Positions 1-7,038 of a stretch of DNA of 12,727 bases are shown piece by piece (the stretch's first letter is position 1; every line of letters starts with the position of its first letter). The notes beneath the pieces were generated by a model, which was given only the letters and a program-made list of their open reading frames with translations, made no database searches and was not told the origin of the DNA. The DNA lies in contig MCBC01000010.1 of NCBI GenBank assembly GCA_001723855.1, forward strand, positions 1 through 12,727, in the 5' to 3' direction. This stretch comes from Candidatus Altarchaeales archaeon WOR_SM1_86-2. GTDB taxonomy: Archaea; Altiarchaeota; Altiarchaeia; IMC4; MCBC01. A program made the position numbers and the translations under genes.

Positions 1-305
1 ATTGCTTTTTTGAAGTCACATAAATAACAATAAGCATTACCTAAATTTGTGGAACATTCAGATTCACCTGCACGATTGCCACTATCCTTAGCGATTCCAA
101 GTGATTTCTCATAAAATTCAATCGCTTTCTTGAAATCTCCTAAACTACGATAAGTAGCACCTAAATTTGTATAACTTACAGATAGGCCCACCCTGTCGCC
201 AATATCTTTATCAATCACCAGAGATTTTTCATGATATTCAATCGCTTTCTTGAAATCCCCTAAACCATAATAAGCATTACCTAAACTGGTATAACATGCA
301 GATTC
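1..305 (-). repeat. 120-bp tandem repeats encoding TPRs
   Basis: The coding DNA repeats with a 120-bp period (for example at 1, 121 and 241), one unit per 40-residue TPR. Nucleotide similarity between units is high enough to see by eye, and the same unit type recurs in the neighbouring SIR2-TPR gene. Such arrays can gain or lose units by recombination. Confidence 0.8.
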
Positions 306-530
306 TCCCGATCTGTCTTTATTTTGAATGAAATATTTAAGTGCATGTCCCCATAATGATAACGCCAATCTAGGATATGAAAGGTTGAATAATCTGATTC
401 CTACTTCTAAGAATAAATTTCCTTTCTTATTTGCCGGAGCAGATAAATTTCCCAGCACATCAATAAATCCATTGGGATTTTCTTTATATTGCTCTGCTAA
501 TTGTAAAATAAATTTGTCTATCTCATCCAT
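1..530 (-). CDS. TPR-repeat protein, C-terminus cut by window edge
   Basis: An open frame runs from an ATG at 530 to the window edge (176 complete codons, no stop seen), so the C-terminus is missing. Residues 1 to about 75 form a non-repeat helical domain (MDEIDKFILQLAEQYKENP...), followed by 40-residue TPRs of the pattern CYTNLGxAYxxLGDFKKAIEYHEKSL. The N-terminal domain aligns with that of the 376-residue TPR protein at 3944-5074 (FILxLA, LFN..P.LA...W..AL.Y), so the two are paralogs. The start overlaps the stop of the SIR2-TPR gene by 8 nt (ATGGATGA) and has no clear ribosome binding site, which suggests translational coupling. I infer a protein-protein interaction scaffold working with the SIR2-TPR protein; the partner is not known. 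TPR identity is certain, the function is not. Confidence 0.85.
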   Translation of the reverse strand, partial: MDEIDKFILQLAEQYKENPNGFIDVLGNLSAPANKKGNLFLEVGIRLFNLSYPRLALSLWGHALKYFIQNKDRSGESACYTSLGNAYYGLGDFKKAIEYHEKSLVIDKDIGDRVGLSVSYTNLGATYRSLGDFKKAIEFYEKSLGIAKDSGNRAGESECSTNLGNAYCYLCDFKKA

Positions 531-2514
531 TTTCAATATTTTCTGAATTTATTTCATCGCTTTTCTTTTTATATTTTTCCGCATTTGAATAATCGCCAAT
601 CTTTGCATAAGCAAGGTATAAACTTCTATAAACTCTATTAAGATGATGGAATTGTTCTGTTTCACTAAAAATTTTTTCTGCTTTTAAATAATATTCAATC
701 GCTTCCCAAGGGACTCCTAACTTATCATAGGTGATACCTAAGTTCATATAACATTCTGATTCCTTTAGTGGATTATCAATATCTTTAAAAATTTCCAATG
801 ATTTTTCATGAAAGTTAATCGCTTTTTTGAAATCCCTTAGATTAGCATAGGTACAGCCCAAATTAGCATAACAATGAGCTTCCTCCACTATGCCACCAAT
901 ATTTATATTAATCTCCAAGGATTTTTCATAGAATCCATTCGCTTTTTTGAAATCCTTTAAACTAGAATAAGTGTTCCCTAAACCGATATAACATGTAGAT
1001 TCTCCTACCTTATCACCAATATCTTTAGCAATCTTCAGAGATTTCTTAAAAAATTTAATTGCTTTTCTGAAATCCTCTAAATTGGCATAAGCAATACCTA
1101 AATTTGTATAACCTTTAGATTCTACTAATTTACCACCAGTCTCTTTAGCAATTTTCAGAGATTTATTATGGAATTCAATTGCTTTATTGAAATCCTCTAA
1201 ATTACGATAAACAATACCTAAACCAGTATAACATGCAGATTCTACTGATTTACCACCAATCTCTTTATTAATTTTCAGAGACTTTTCATAATATTCAATT
1301 GCTTTTTTAAAATCCCCTAAATTTGTATAAGCAGCACCTAAATTTGCATAACATTCAGATTCTCTTGCCCTATCACCAATTTTAGCGATTTTCAGAGATT
1401 TCTCATAGAATTCAATCTCTTTGTTGAAATCCCCTAAACTACCATGAGCGGCACCTAAATTCATATAACATTTAGATTCCCCTGCTCTATCACCACAATC
1501 TCTCCTAATTTTCAGAGATTTCTCATAATATTCAATCGCTTTATTGAAATTCGAAATGTTGTAGAACATTATACCTGCTATAAAACGACCTTTATTTTCA
1601 TCAACTTCTTCACCCCAATTATCGATGTATGTTTTCCATTTAGTTTTAGATGTGATGCGTTTATATTTTTCAATAATCTCCTCAAAAGAATTCCATAATT
1701 CTTTGATAAACCCATCTGTATCATACTTTATCCAATATCCAAGAAATTTTTTAAACGGGTTCTCATTACCATTAAGTAGCTTATCAACTTTTTCTATATC
1801 CTTTATTTCTATACTGGTGGAAAAATGATCAATAAGAATTATTTCTTTTTTACTTCCATCTATACTTTGTACCTGTGGCACTATGTCAAAAGAATCGGAG
1901 CAGCTGTATCCTAAAGCTAAAATCTTTTTATGATTTCCTGTTGAGAACACGTGCCTTATCACATTCATTCTCTTATCTGAAAGTTCTTTACTCGCAACCG
2001 CTTTCAGCGTTGTCCTCACACTCTTTTCATCATCAGCACTTCCATGAATTTTAAAAATACTTATCCTGTTTAAATTCTTAAAATCTACCCCCGAAAATTG
2101 CTCTTCACTGCAATATACCTCAAAATCTTTGCCTTTTTTCAGTCCTTCATTTTCCAGCGCCTTTTCTATAAGCAAATCAAAGTTGGTTGTGCATATTGTT
2201 TTAAGGATACCTGCTTTAGCAAGTTTCGCCATCAAGATATGATTTGTATTTGCTTCACCTTGTTTAAATAAATCTAAAATTTTTGAAATATCTGAATTTT
2301 CTGCAAGAACTTCCATAAATGCCTCAAAAGGGAGATTTGAGTTTACTATTTCATTAATATCACCTTCAATAACAGATAACTTTTCAAGAATATATCTTAT
2401 CATCCCATATTCCCCACCAACTAAAGGCATTCCTGAATTATATGAAATTCCTGCACCGCAAAATACTGCGAATTCTTCATCCTTCAATGAGTTTATGATT
2501 TCTTTTATTTCCAC
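523..2514 (-). CDS. SIR2-domain NADase-like protein with C-terminal TPR array
   Basis: This 663-residue protein has an N-terminal SIR2 domain (about 1-250), a linker (about 250-305) and about nine 40-residue TPRs (about 308-655). Visible SIR2 motifs are FCGAGISYNSGMP (18-30, NAD-binding GAGxS...SGxP), CTTNFDLLIE (108-117, with N111 and D113), KIHGS (155-159, with H157 as the likely catalytic histidine) and LGYSCSD (201-207). This is the SIR2_2-like arrangement of prokaryotic NAD-consuming effectors; no zinc-binding cysteine quartet typical of deacetylase sirtuins is seen. The TPRs follow CYxNLGxAYxxLGDFxKAIEYYEKSLKIAK, close to the LGN/rapsyn-type 40-residue repeat. The start is GTG. It overlaps the next TPR gene by 8 nt. 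By analogy with SIR2-based antiphage proteins I infer NAD depletion triggered through the TPR sensor; this is untested, and no STAND NTPase is present. Confidence 0.88.
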   Translation of the reverse strand: MEIKEIINSLKDEEFAVFCGAGISYNSGMPLVGGEYGMIRYILEKLSVIEGDINEIVNSNLPFEAFMEVLAENSDISKILDLFKQGEANTNHILMAKLAKAGILKTICTTNFDLLIEKALENEGLKKGKDFEVYCSEEQFSGVDFKNLNRISIFKIHGSADDEKSVRTTLKAVASKELSDKRMNVIRHVFSTGNHKKILALGYSCSDSFDIVPQVQSIDGSKKEIILIDHFSTSIEIKDIEKVDKLLNGNENPFKKFLGYWIKYDTDGFIKELWNSFEEIIEKYKRITSKTKWKTYIDNWGEEVDENKGRFIAGIMFYNISNFNKAIEYYEKSLKIRRDCGDRAGESKCYMNLGAAHGSLGDFNKEIEFYEKSLKIAKIGDRARESECYANLGAAYTNLGDFKKAIEYYEKSLKINKEIGGKSVESACYTGLGIVYRNLEDFNKAIEFHNKSLKIAKETGGKLVESKGYTNLGIAYANLEDFRKAIKFFKKSLKIAKDIGDKVGESTCYIGLGNTYSSLKDFKKANGFYEKSLEININIGGIVEEAHCYANLGCTYANLRDFKKAINFHEKSLEIFKDIDNPLKESECYMNLGITYDKLGVPWEAIEYYLKAEKIFSETEQFHHLNRVYRSLYLAYAKIGDYSNAEKYKKKSDEINSENIENG
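550..1593 (-). repeat. Tandem 120-bp TPR-coding repeats within the SIR2-TPR gene
   Basis: About nine units encode 40-residue TPRs. Units begin near residues 308, 349, 388, 428, 468, 508, 548, 588 and 628. One unit is a codon short (the spacing from 349 to 388 is 39 residues). The central units are very alike at DNA level and the last two are more diverged, as expected for an array homogenised from the middle. Confidence 0.8.
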
Positions 2515-2524
2515 TTTTATTTTT
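2443..2524 (-). repeat. 82-bp direct repeat, copy 1 (5' end of intact SIR2 gene)
   Basis: This segment covers the first 24 codons of the SIR2-TPR gene plus 10 bp upstream. It matches 3281-3362 at 79 of 82 positions by eye, in the same orientation and 838 bp away. The two copies bracket the toxin-antitoxin pair. Confidence 0.9.
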
Positions 2525-2549
2525 GTAATCTAATTTTTAATTATCTAAA
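2515..2549. promoter_or_regulatory. 35-bp divergent AT-rich promoter region
   Basis: This short gap separates the GTG of the SIR2-TPR gene (minus) from the ATG of the antitoxin (plus). It is almost entirely A and T and holds TATA-like runs (atttttaatta), but no box is clear enough to assign to one direction. Any promoters must overlap each other or the neighbouring coding ends. No ribosome binding site is visible before the antitoxin ATG, so a leaderless or short-leader transcript is plausible. Confidence 0.3.
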
Positions 2550-2810
2550 ATGGCTGAATTGGTTGTTAATATTCCCGAGGAATTGGCACACGAAATTAAG
2601 GGTATGCATGTGAACTGGCAGGATGTTGCCTTAGAGGCAGTCAAATCAAGAGCGTTTGAATTAAAACTTGAAAAATCCCGTAAACTGAGACACTTACTAT
2701 TTAAGGTGCTCATATCAAAAAGTAAACTAACCGAGGAGGATGCAATGGAGTTAGGTAAGGATATTAACGAGTCAATGCTTAAAGACCTTAAAAATAAAGG
2801 GTTGATATAA
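2550..2810 (+). CDS. VapB-like antitoxin (UPF0175-like / ribbon-helix-helix type)
   Basis: This is a small 86-residue protein. Its N-terminus (AELVVNIPEELAHEIK...WQDVALEAVKSRAFELKLEKS) has the strand-then-two-helices look of ribbon-helix-helix or UPF0175-type antitoxins; the rest is a charged helical tail (LLFKVLISKSKLTEEDAMELGKDI). The stop is immediately followed by the ATG of a PIN-domain gene with zero spacing, the usual antitoxin-toxin order. The expected role is to bind and neutralise the PIN nuclease and autoregulate the pair. It lies on the opposite strand to all other genes left of 8.3 kb and sits between two copies of the SIR2 5' end. The pairing is firm; the exact antitoxin family is less so. 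Confidence 0.75.
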   Translation: MAELVVNIPEELAHEIKGMHVNWQDVALEAVKSRAFELKLEKSRKLRHLLFKVLISKSKLTEEDAMELGKDINESMLKDLKNKGLI

Positions 2811-3221
2811 ATGGAATCCATAATAGTTGACGCAAATAAAGTAATGGCATCGTTTATTACAGAAGGGATAGTGCATGATACACTATTTTCCGGAAAGTTC
2901 ATACCGATTGCCCCGGAAAAGTTATTGGAGGAAGTTAAAAAACATAAGGGAGATATTGCAAAAAAATCCGGGATGAATTTAAGTGATGTTGAATCGGCAA
3001 TAGAGTTACTTCTGCCTGATTTTAAGGTATTTTCCAGAGACATGTATCTTGACAGGTTAAAAGAAGCAAAAGGATTATCCCCGCATTTGAAAGATGTTGA
3101 ATATTTTGCCTTATCATTATCTATTGGCTGCCCGATATGGTCAAATGAAAAGGCATTTAAAGAGCAATCCAGGATCAAGGTGTTCTCAACTTCCGAATTA
3201 TTGAATTTTTTATCTGAATAA
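2811..3221 (+). CDS. PIN-domain ribonuclease, VapC-like toxin
   Basis: This 136-residue protein has a PIN-domain pattern. IIVDANKVMASF gives the first acidic residue (D7), E40/E41 lie in the next helix, HLKDVEYFALSLSIG supplies D95, and PIWSNEKAFK (108-117) is the typical last strand with the N/E cluster. The order DAN...E...KDxxYFALA...WSNEK is that of the archaeal PIN group found next to short antitoxins. It probably cleaves RNA in a metal-dependent way when freed from the upstream antitoxin. It follows the antitoxin stop directly (TAA ATG). Its stop lies about 5 bp from the remains of a SIR2 gene on the other strand, which suggests the pair is a later arrival. Confidence 0.85.
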   Translation: MESIIVDANKVMASFITEGIVHDTLFSGKFIPIAPEKLLEEVKKHKGDIAKKSGMNLSDVESAIELLLPDFKVFSRDMYLDRLKEAKGLSPHLKDVEYFALSLSIGCPIWSNEKAFKEQSRIKVFSTSELLNFLSE

Positions 3222-3226
3222 TTGCT

Positions 3227-3352
3227 TTTATTTAGGATGTATTTTTTTACATCATTTGCTGAAAGTAGCTCTGAATTCCTTGAAATTCCTGCAGCGCAAA
3301 ATACTGCGAATTCTTCATCCTTTAATGAGTTTATGATTTCTGTTATTTCCAC
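3227..3352 (-). pseudogene. 5' remnant of a second SIR2 gene
   Basis: Read from a GTG at 3352, the first ~42 codons give MEITEIINSLKDEEFAVFCA, then AGISRNSELLSANDVKKYILNK. The first 20 residues match the intact SIR2-TPR protein at 18 of 20. The part after SRNSE differs from it but still looks like an authentic SIR2 N-terminus (…ANDVKKYILNK), so this came from a related SIR2 gene, not just a fresh copy. The glycine before AGIS is alanine. Similarity stops at about 3227, next to the PIN stop at 3221; beyond that the frame stays open only because it is antisense to the toxin genes. The sequence upstream of the start is conserved with the intact gene, so it may still be transcribed into the toxin genes. 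Confidence 0.72.
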
Positions 3353-3362
3353 TTTTATTTTT
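3281..3362 (-). repeat. 82-bp direct repeat, copy 2 (SIR2 remnant 5' end)
   Basis: This is the partner of 2443-2524, with three mismatches by eye. It includes 10 bp upstream of the GTG, so part of the leader is shared as well. Recombination between the copies would remove the toxin-antitoxin pair together with the remnant and leave one SIR2 start. Confidence 0.9.
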
Positions 3363-3398
3363 TGATTTTAATGATGAGTCCCAAATTTTATTTTAATT

Positions 3399-3911
3399 TC
3401 AATATTCCGTTTGCTCAAACTTCCTGTACTTTTCAAATATATCCTCCTTCATCTCAAACTGTATGAATGTGTACATGGTTGAAATGATAAGCCATGTGGT
3501 GAATGAACCATCCAGATCCCTCCACTTCCTTATACCTGTTTTTACCGGACTGGTAAGGGGTATTTTCAATGAAGCAACGGTCTCCCATTTCCTGATGCGT
3601 ATTAAAATCTTTATTTCAAGGTTCTTTGAGGTGAGTTTAAGCGTAAAGTATTTCTTAAAGCTGTCAATCAAAATAGTCTGTCCCTTAACATTCTCCGGGT
3701 AATGGGTGATATTTTCATATCCCCCGATCCTGAAAAGAGTTTTTCTTCTAAACCCGGGATAGTGGTCAATATAAATTTCCTTTACAAATTCGTTGTCAAA
3801 TATTTTATTGATTATTTCCGCTTCTCTCTTTCCGCGAGGAAAGAAGTATTGCTGATCTCTTTCATCAGATTTTATCTCTGTCCTATGATCACTGCCTGAT
3901 TTTTCTACCAT
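3399..3911 (-). CDS. Uncharacterised 170-residue protein
   Basis: I do not recognise this family. The N-terminal ~30 residues are polar and charged (MVEKSGSDHRTEIKSDERDQQ). The middle is rich in alternating hydrophobic and charged residues that suggest beta strands (FVKEIYIDHYP, LEIKILIRIRKW, TVASLKIPL). Near residues 138-154 lies a hydrophobic stretch (FTTWLIISTMYTFIQF) that may be a buried helix or a peripheral membrane contact, and the end is a charged helix. It lies 32 nt downstream of the 376-residue TPR gene on the same strand, so the two are probably cotranscribed. No ribosome binding site is obvious. Its place between a TPR gene and a SIR2 remnant makes it a candidate component of the same system. 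Confidence 0.7.
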   Translation of the reverse strand: MVEKSGSDHRTEIKSDERDQQYFFPRGKREAEIINKIFDNEFVKEIYIDHYPGFRRKTLFRIGGYENITHYPENVKGQTILIDSFKKYFTLKLTSKNLEIKILIRIRKWETVASLKIPLTSPVKTGIRKWRDLDGSFTTWLIISTMYTFIQFEMKEDIFEKYRKFEQTEY

Positions 3912-3943
3912 TTTTGATTTTTTTTCATTTTGCTTTTTAGTTT

Positions 3944-5074
3944 TTATTGCAATCTCCTGTAAATATCCTTTAATTTAGCATTTATCTTCTCTTCCATTGC
4001 ATTGTTTCCGATTTCGCGGTTTATTGATTGTACCTTTTCGTAACATTCAATCGCTTTTTCAAACTCACGGAATTTGATATATGCGTCACCTAAGTTCACG
4101 TAAGTTGCGGCTTCAGCCGGTTTATTGCCGGTTTCCTTTATAATTTTCAGGGCATCTTTATTGTATCTAACAGATAACCCGATATTGCCCATGCCCGCAT
4201 AAGCATTGCCCATATGTCCGAAACATCTGGCTTTTCCAAGTTTATCGCCGGTTTCCTCGGCAATCTTCAACGCCTTTTTAAAAAACACGAGTGCTTTATT
4301 GAAATTCTTTAAACCTGCATGATCAATACCTAAATTCACATAATTTGCATATTCTCCTGATTTATGCCCTCTGTCCTTATCAATTTTCAGGGCTTTTTCA
4401 TGGAATGCGAGTGCTTTATTGAAATTGTCCAAATCCGGATAAACATTACAGGTGTTTGTGTAGCATGCTGATTGCCATGGCCTATCATTAATTTCTTTAA
4501 AAATTCTCAGGGCTTTTTCAGAGTATGCGAGTGCTTTATTTAAATTCCCCATTTTACGGCAGGCAGCACCTAAATTCATATAACATTTAGCGTCCTGTGG
4601 TCTATTGCTTGTATCTCTATTTATCTTAAGAGATTTTTTATAAAATTCAACGGCTTTGTTTAAATCCCCGAGACTATGGTAAGCAATACCCATGCCAGAG
4701 TAAGCCAGAGCTGTTTCTTCTGCATCATCCATCTTTTTTGCGACCTGCAGGGAGTTTTTGTAAATCTCAAGTGATGTCTTGAATTCTCCCAGGCGCTGGA
4801 ATGCGTCGCCTAAATGCGCACAGCACATACACCATCCTTTTTTATCCTTTTCCTGCACGAGATATCTAAGCGCCTGCTCCCATGAGGCTATTGCCAGCCC
4901 GGGAAAAGAATTAAACAATATGCCTCCGACATCCATGAGAAAATATGCCTTCATATGTTCTGGCATGGGCATCTTTTCCATTGCAATTATAAACTCTTCG
5001 GGTTTCTTACAATCCCGTGCCAAATTCAGGATAAAATTCTTCATTTCCTTTTCTATTCTTTCTATTTCTTTCAT
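3944..5074 (-). CDS. TPR-repeat protein, 376 residues
   Basis: An N-terminal helical domain (about 1-80, with FILNLARDC and LFNSFPGLAIASWEQALRYL) is followed by about seven 40-residue TPRs (starting near 82, 122, 162, 202, 242, 282 and 322) and a short capping helix ending in KDIYRRLQ. The N-terminal domain is shared with the TPR protein at the left edge. The TPRs are more diverged than in the SIR2-TPR gene and several have lost consensus residues (NTCNVYPDL, NLGIDHAGL). The ATG has a ribosome binding site (AAAGGA, ending about 4 nt before it). It follows the three membrane-protein genes after 85 bp and precedes the 170-residue orphan by 32 bp. A scaffold or sensor role is inferred from the repeats; no enzymatic domain is seen. 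Confidence 0.88.
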   Translation of the reverse strand: MKEIERIEKEMKNFILNLARDCKKPEEFIIAMEKMPMPEHMKAYFLMDVGGILFNSFPGLAIASWEQALRYLVQEKDKKGWCMCCAHLGDAFQRLGEFKTSLEIYKNSLQVAKKMDDAEETALAYSGMGIAYHSLGDLNKAVEFYKKSLKINRDTSNRPQDAKCYMNLGAACRKMGNLNKALAYSEKALRIFKEINDRPWQSACYTNTCNVYPDLDNFNKALAFHEKALKIDKDRGHKSGEYANYVNLGIDHAGLKNFNKALVFFKKALKIAEETGDKLGKARCFGHMGNAYAGMGNIGLSVRYNKDALKIIKETGNKPAEAATYVNLGDAYIKFREFEKAIECYEKVQSINREIGNNAMEEKINAKLKDIYRRLQ

Positions 5075-5112
5075 TTTGTCCTTTAATTTTTTAATTTATT
5101 TAATTTATTGTT

Positions 5113-5163
5113 TCAACTCAATTTTTCGACATCTTCAGTGTCTGCTTTTTTATTAATTTTCAT
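5113..5163 (-). other. Possible 16-codon ORF coupled to the membrane operon
   Basis: An ATG at 5163-5161 overlaps the stop of the upstream membrane-protein gene as ATGA. It opens a 16-codon frame (MKINKKADTEDVEKLS) that stops at 5113. The overlap copies the tight spacing of the rest of the operon, but the frame is short enough to occur by chance. The same stretch contains a small inverted repeat (GACA...TGTC) near 5128-5142 that could instead be part of a transcript end. Confidence 0.12.
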
Positions 5164-6071
5164 TTTCCATCACCCCTCAAGATCTTAATTGAATTTTCCT
5201 TATTACCATTAGCAAACTCAATAAATGATTGTTCAAATTTCTCTGCAATATTCCTGCAAAGTGTGTGATAAGTCACCTCCCTGTAGATATTTTTATAATC
5301 TTCTCTTGAGACAAATACTGTAATTTTCCCATTCTTACCCATTCTTATCCACGAGCCCAGATTTCCACAGTAAAACACATCAAGGTATGTCAGCATATCT
5401 CTTCTTGCAGTTATCCACATTTTTACGCTCTCTTCCTCACATCTCCAGTTAATAATTATGAAATTTTTAGCGAGAAGTTTGCAAAACTCGTCAATATGCG
5501 AAAGATCAATATCTGATCCGTGCTTCATTTTATATGTATGTGGTCGTTCGGTGTAACCATCCTGGGTTGAATGAATGTCGTCCGCGATCTTGCCCACAAC
5601 ACATCCGCCAAGAAACCATGTAGTGTATCGTTGGGTTTTCAGCCCAAAATAAGCAAATAATCCGAATAATCCGAAAACTATTCCGATGATAAGTAATGCT
5701 AAAATAACGGGATTCCTCCCCACCATTTCTTTCGTTATTGAGATAAACAATCCAATGATATCTATATTTACAAATTCGCAGATAAAATCAACAACAATTA
5801 TAATGGCTCCGAGTATAAATGGTAGAATCGCACCGATAACATAATACCTTTTATGTGTTTTTATGGCGATCGGCACCATAGGCAGCCAGAAAACAAGCAA
5901 AGGGTATGCTAAATAGCATATTTGGAATATGCGAATATCATTCATAATAACCGATAATATGAGCCCTATGATGCCCATAACAATCACGGATGCCAGTATG
6001 ATACTACTTACCGGGTGATATCTTCTATACCATGCGATTTTTTCTTTTAATGATTTATTTGTTTCATGCAT
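5160..6071 (-). CDS. Membrane protein, paralog 3 of a tandem triplet
   Basis: This 303-residue protein has no recognised family. About four membrane segments (near 20-43, 48-70, 77-97 and 121-143) are followed by a soluble C-terminal domain of about 155 residues. It shares two signatures with the two upstream genes: DGYTERP (171-177) just after the last membrane segment, and a C-terminal block with ITVFVSREDY, EVTYHTLCRNIAEKFEQSFIEF and IKILRG. The ATG is preceded by a clear ribosome binding site (GAGGTGA, 5 nt away) and overlaps the previous stop by 8 nt (ATGCATGA). The N-terminal halves of the three paralogs are much less alike than the C-terminal domains, so the soluble domain is probably the functional core. 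Function unknown. Confidence 0.83.
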   Translation of the reverse strand: MHETNKSLKEKIAWYRRYHPVSSIILASVIVMGIIGLILSVIMNDIRIFQICYLAYPLLVFWLPMVPIAIKTHKRYYVIGAILPFILGAIIIVVDFICEFVNIDIIGLFISITKEMVGRNPVILALLIIGIVFGLFGLFAYFGLKTQRYTTWFLGGCVVGKIADDIHSTQDGYTERPHTYKMKHGSDIDLSHIDEFCKLLAKNFIIINWRCEEESVKMWITARRDMLTYLDVFYCGNLGSWIRMGKNGKITVFVSREDYKNIYREVTYHTLCRNIAEKFEQSFIEFANGNKENSIKILRGDGK

Positions 6072-7038
6072 TTATTTCACCTCTCAAAATTTTAATTGCA
6101 TTCTCCTTATTGCCCGTTGCAGATTCAATAAATGCTCGTTCAAATCTTTCCGCAATGATCCTGCACAATGTGTGATAAGTTACTTCCTCTAAAATCCTGT
6201 CATAGTCACCTTTCGATACAAAAACGGTTATCTTTCCCTCGCTATTTAATTTAATCCATGAAATTTTATCCTTCCCGAGTGATAGAAATATTGAATAAAA
6301 TTGTGCTATCATGAGATATGCAGTAACGGGATAAAATATTGCATCATTCTCGTTAATTTTCCAGTCCATGAAAATCAATTCCTTGCCCATTGTTTTTCCA
6401 AAATTATCTACCTTATTTTTGAAATTTTTATTTAGCATATTTTTTATTTCAACGGATTCTTTGCTGAATGGTCTTTGAGAGTAGCCATTCATCTGCGAAT
6501 CAATATCCATTCCAGCAGTTACAACGAGATTGCCGTATAATGCCGTAGCCTCTTGCTCCCCTTTCATTTTGAAGAGCATCCACCAGCACAAAAAAATAAA
6601 AAACGGAACCACTACAATGTAGAAATTATTTATAACTCCAACCCCATACAATCCATAACCAGCACAAAGCAGTAATGAAAAGATTAATGATATTATCTGG
6701 TCCCTATTTTTTGTTTTGAATACAAACCCGGCATGTACAAGGAGTAATGGGATAACAAGTATGGCTAAAAGAAGGAATCCTTTCCTCGCACTGCCCAGGA
6801 TTACCGCGGCCGCCATAAAAAGAATTAAGATACCGATTATGAGTGCCGCGACTTTCCAGTTACCTCCTTTTGATACGCGATATTTTTCAAATTGCTGCCA
6901 TCGTTTTTTTTCTGATTCGCTCATGTCCCTCATATGTCTGTTTCGCAGGTACTCACGTAATTTGAACCCGATCAGCATGCTTACAATCATTAACAATAAC
7001 ATTCCACCCAACAGTAAAAGCATTGTTGTTTCATCCAT
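6064..7038 (-). CDS. Membrane protein, paralog 2 of a tandem triplet
   Basis: This protein has 324 residues from the ATG at 7038; an ATG two codons earlier (7044) is also possible. I prefer 7038 because it gives the same 8-nt stop/start overlap (ATGGATGA) as the next gene and an MDE start like the other paralogs. About five membrane segments lie near 6-24, 61-81, 86-106, 114-133 and 138-156, with a charged loop between the first two (residues 27-58, rich in K, R and E). The soluble domain carries NGYSQRP (about 184-190), then ITVFVSKGDY, EVTYHTLCRIIAERFERAFIE and IKILRG. It sits in the middle of a coupled three-gene operon. No enzyme motif is recognised. Confidence 0.83.
   Translation of the reverse strand: MDETTMLLLLGGMLLLMIVSMLIGFKLREYLRNRHMRDMSESEKKRWQQFEKYRVSKGGNWKVAALIIGILILFMAAAVILGSARKGFLLLAILVIPLLLVHAGFVFKTKNRDQIISLIFSLLLCAGYGLYGVGVINNFYIVVVPFFIFLCWWMLFKMKGEQEATALYGNLVVTAGMDIDSQMNGYSQRPFSKESVEIKNMLNKNFKNKVDNFGKTMGKELIFMDWKINENDAIFYPVTAYLMIAQFYSIFLSLGKDKISWIKLNSEGKITVFVSKGDYDRILEEVTYHTLCRIIAERFERAFIESATGNKENAIKILRGEINA

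Noticed and set aside
328..546. A 72-codon plus-strand frame opposite the left TPR gene and the SIR2 gene end
   Set aside because: It is a shadow of the well-supported minus-strand TPR coding sequence.
1..1560. Regular 120-bp periodicity resembling a long repeat array or CRISPR-like structure
   Set aside because: The period is exactly 40 codons and the frame encodes clear TPRs. There are no unique spacers, so this is protein-coding repetition.
2537..3226. A 271-codon minus-strand frame continuing the SIR2 remnant
   Set aside because: Only the first ~42 codons resemble SIR2. The rest is antisense to the antitoxin and PIN genes, which have strong family patterns on the plus strand.
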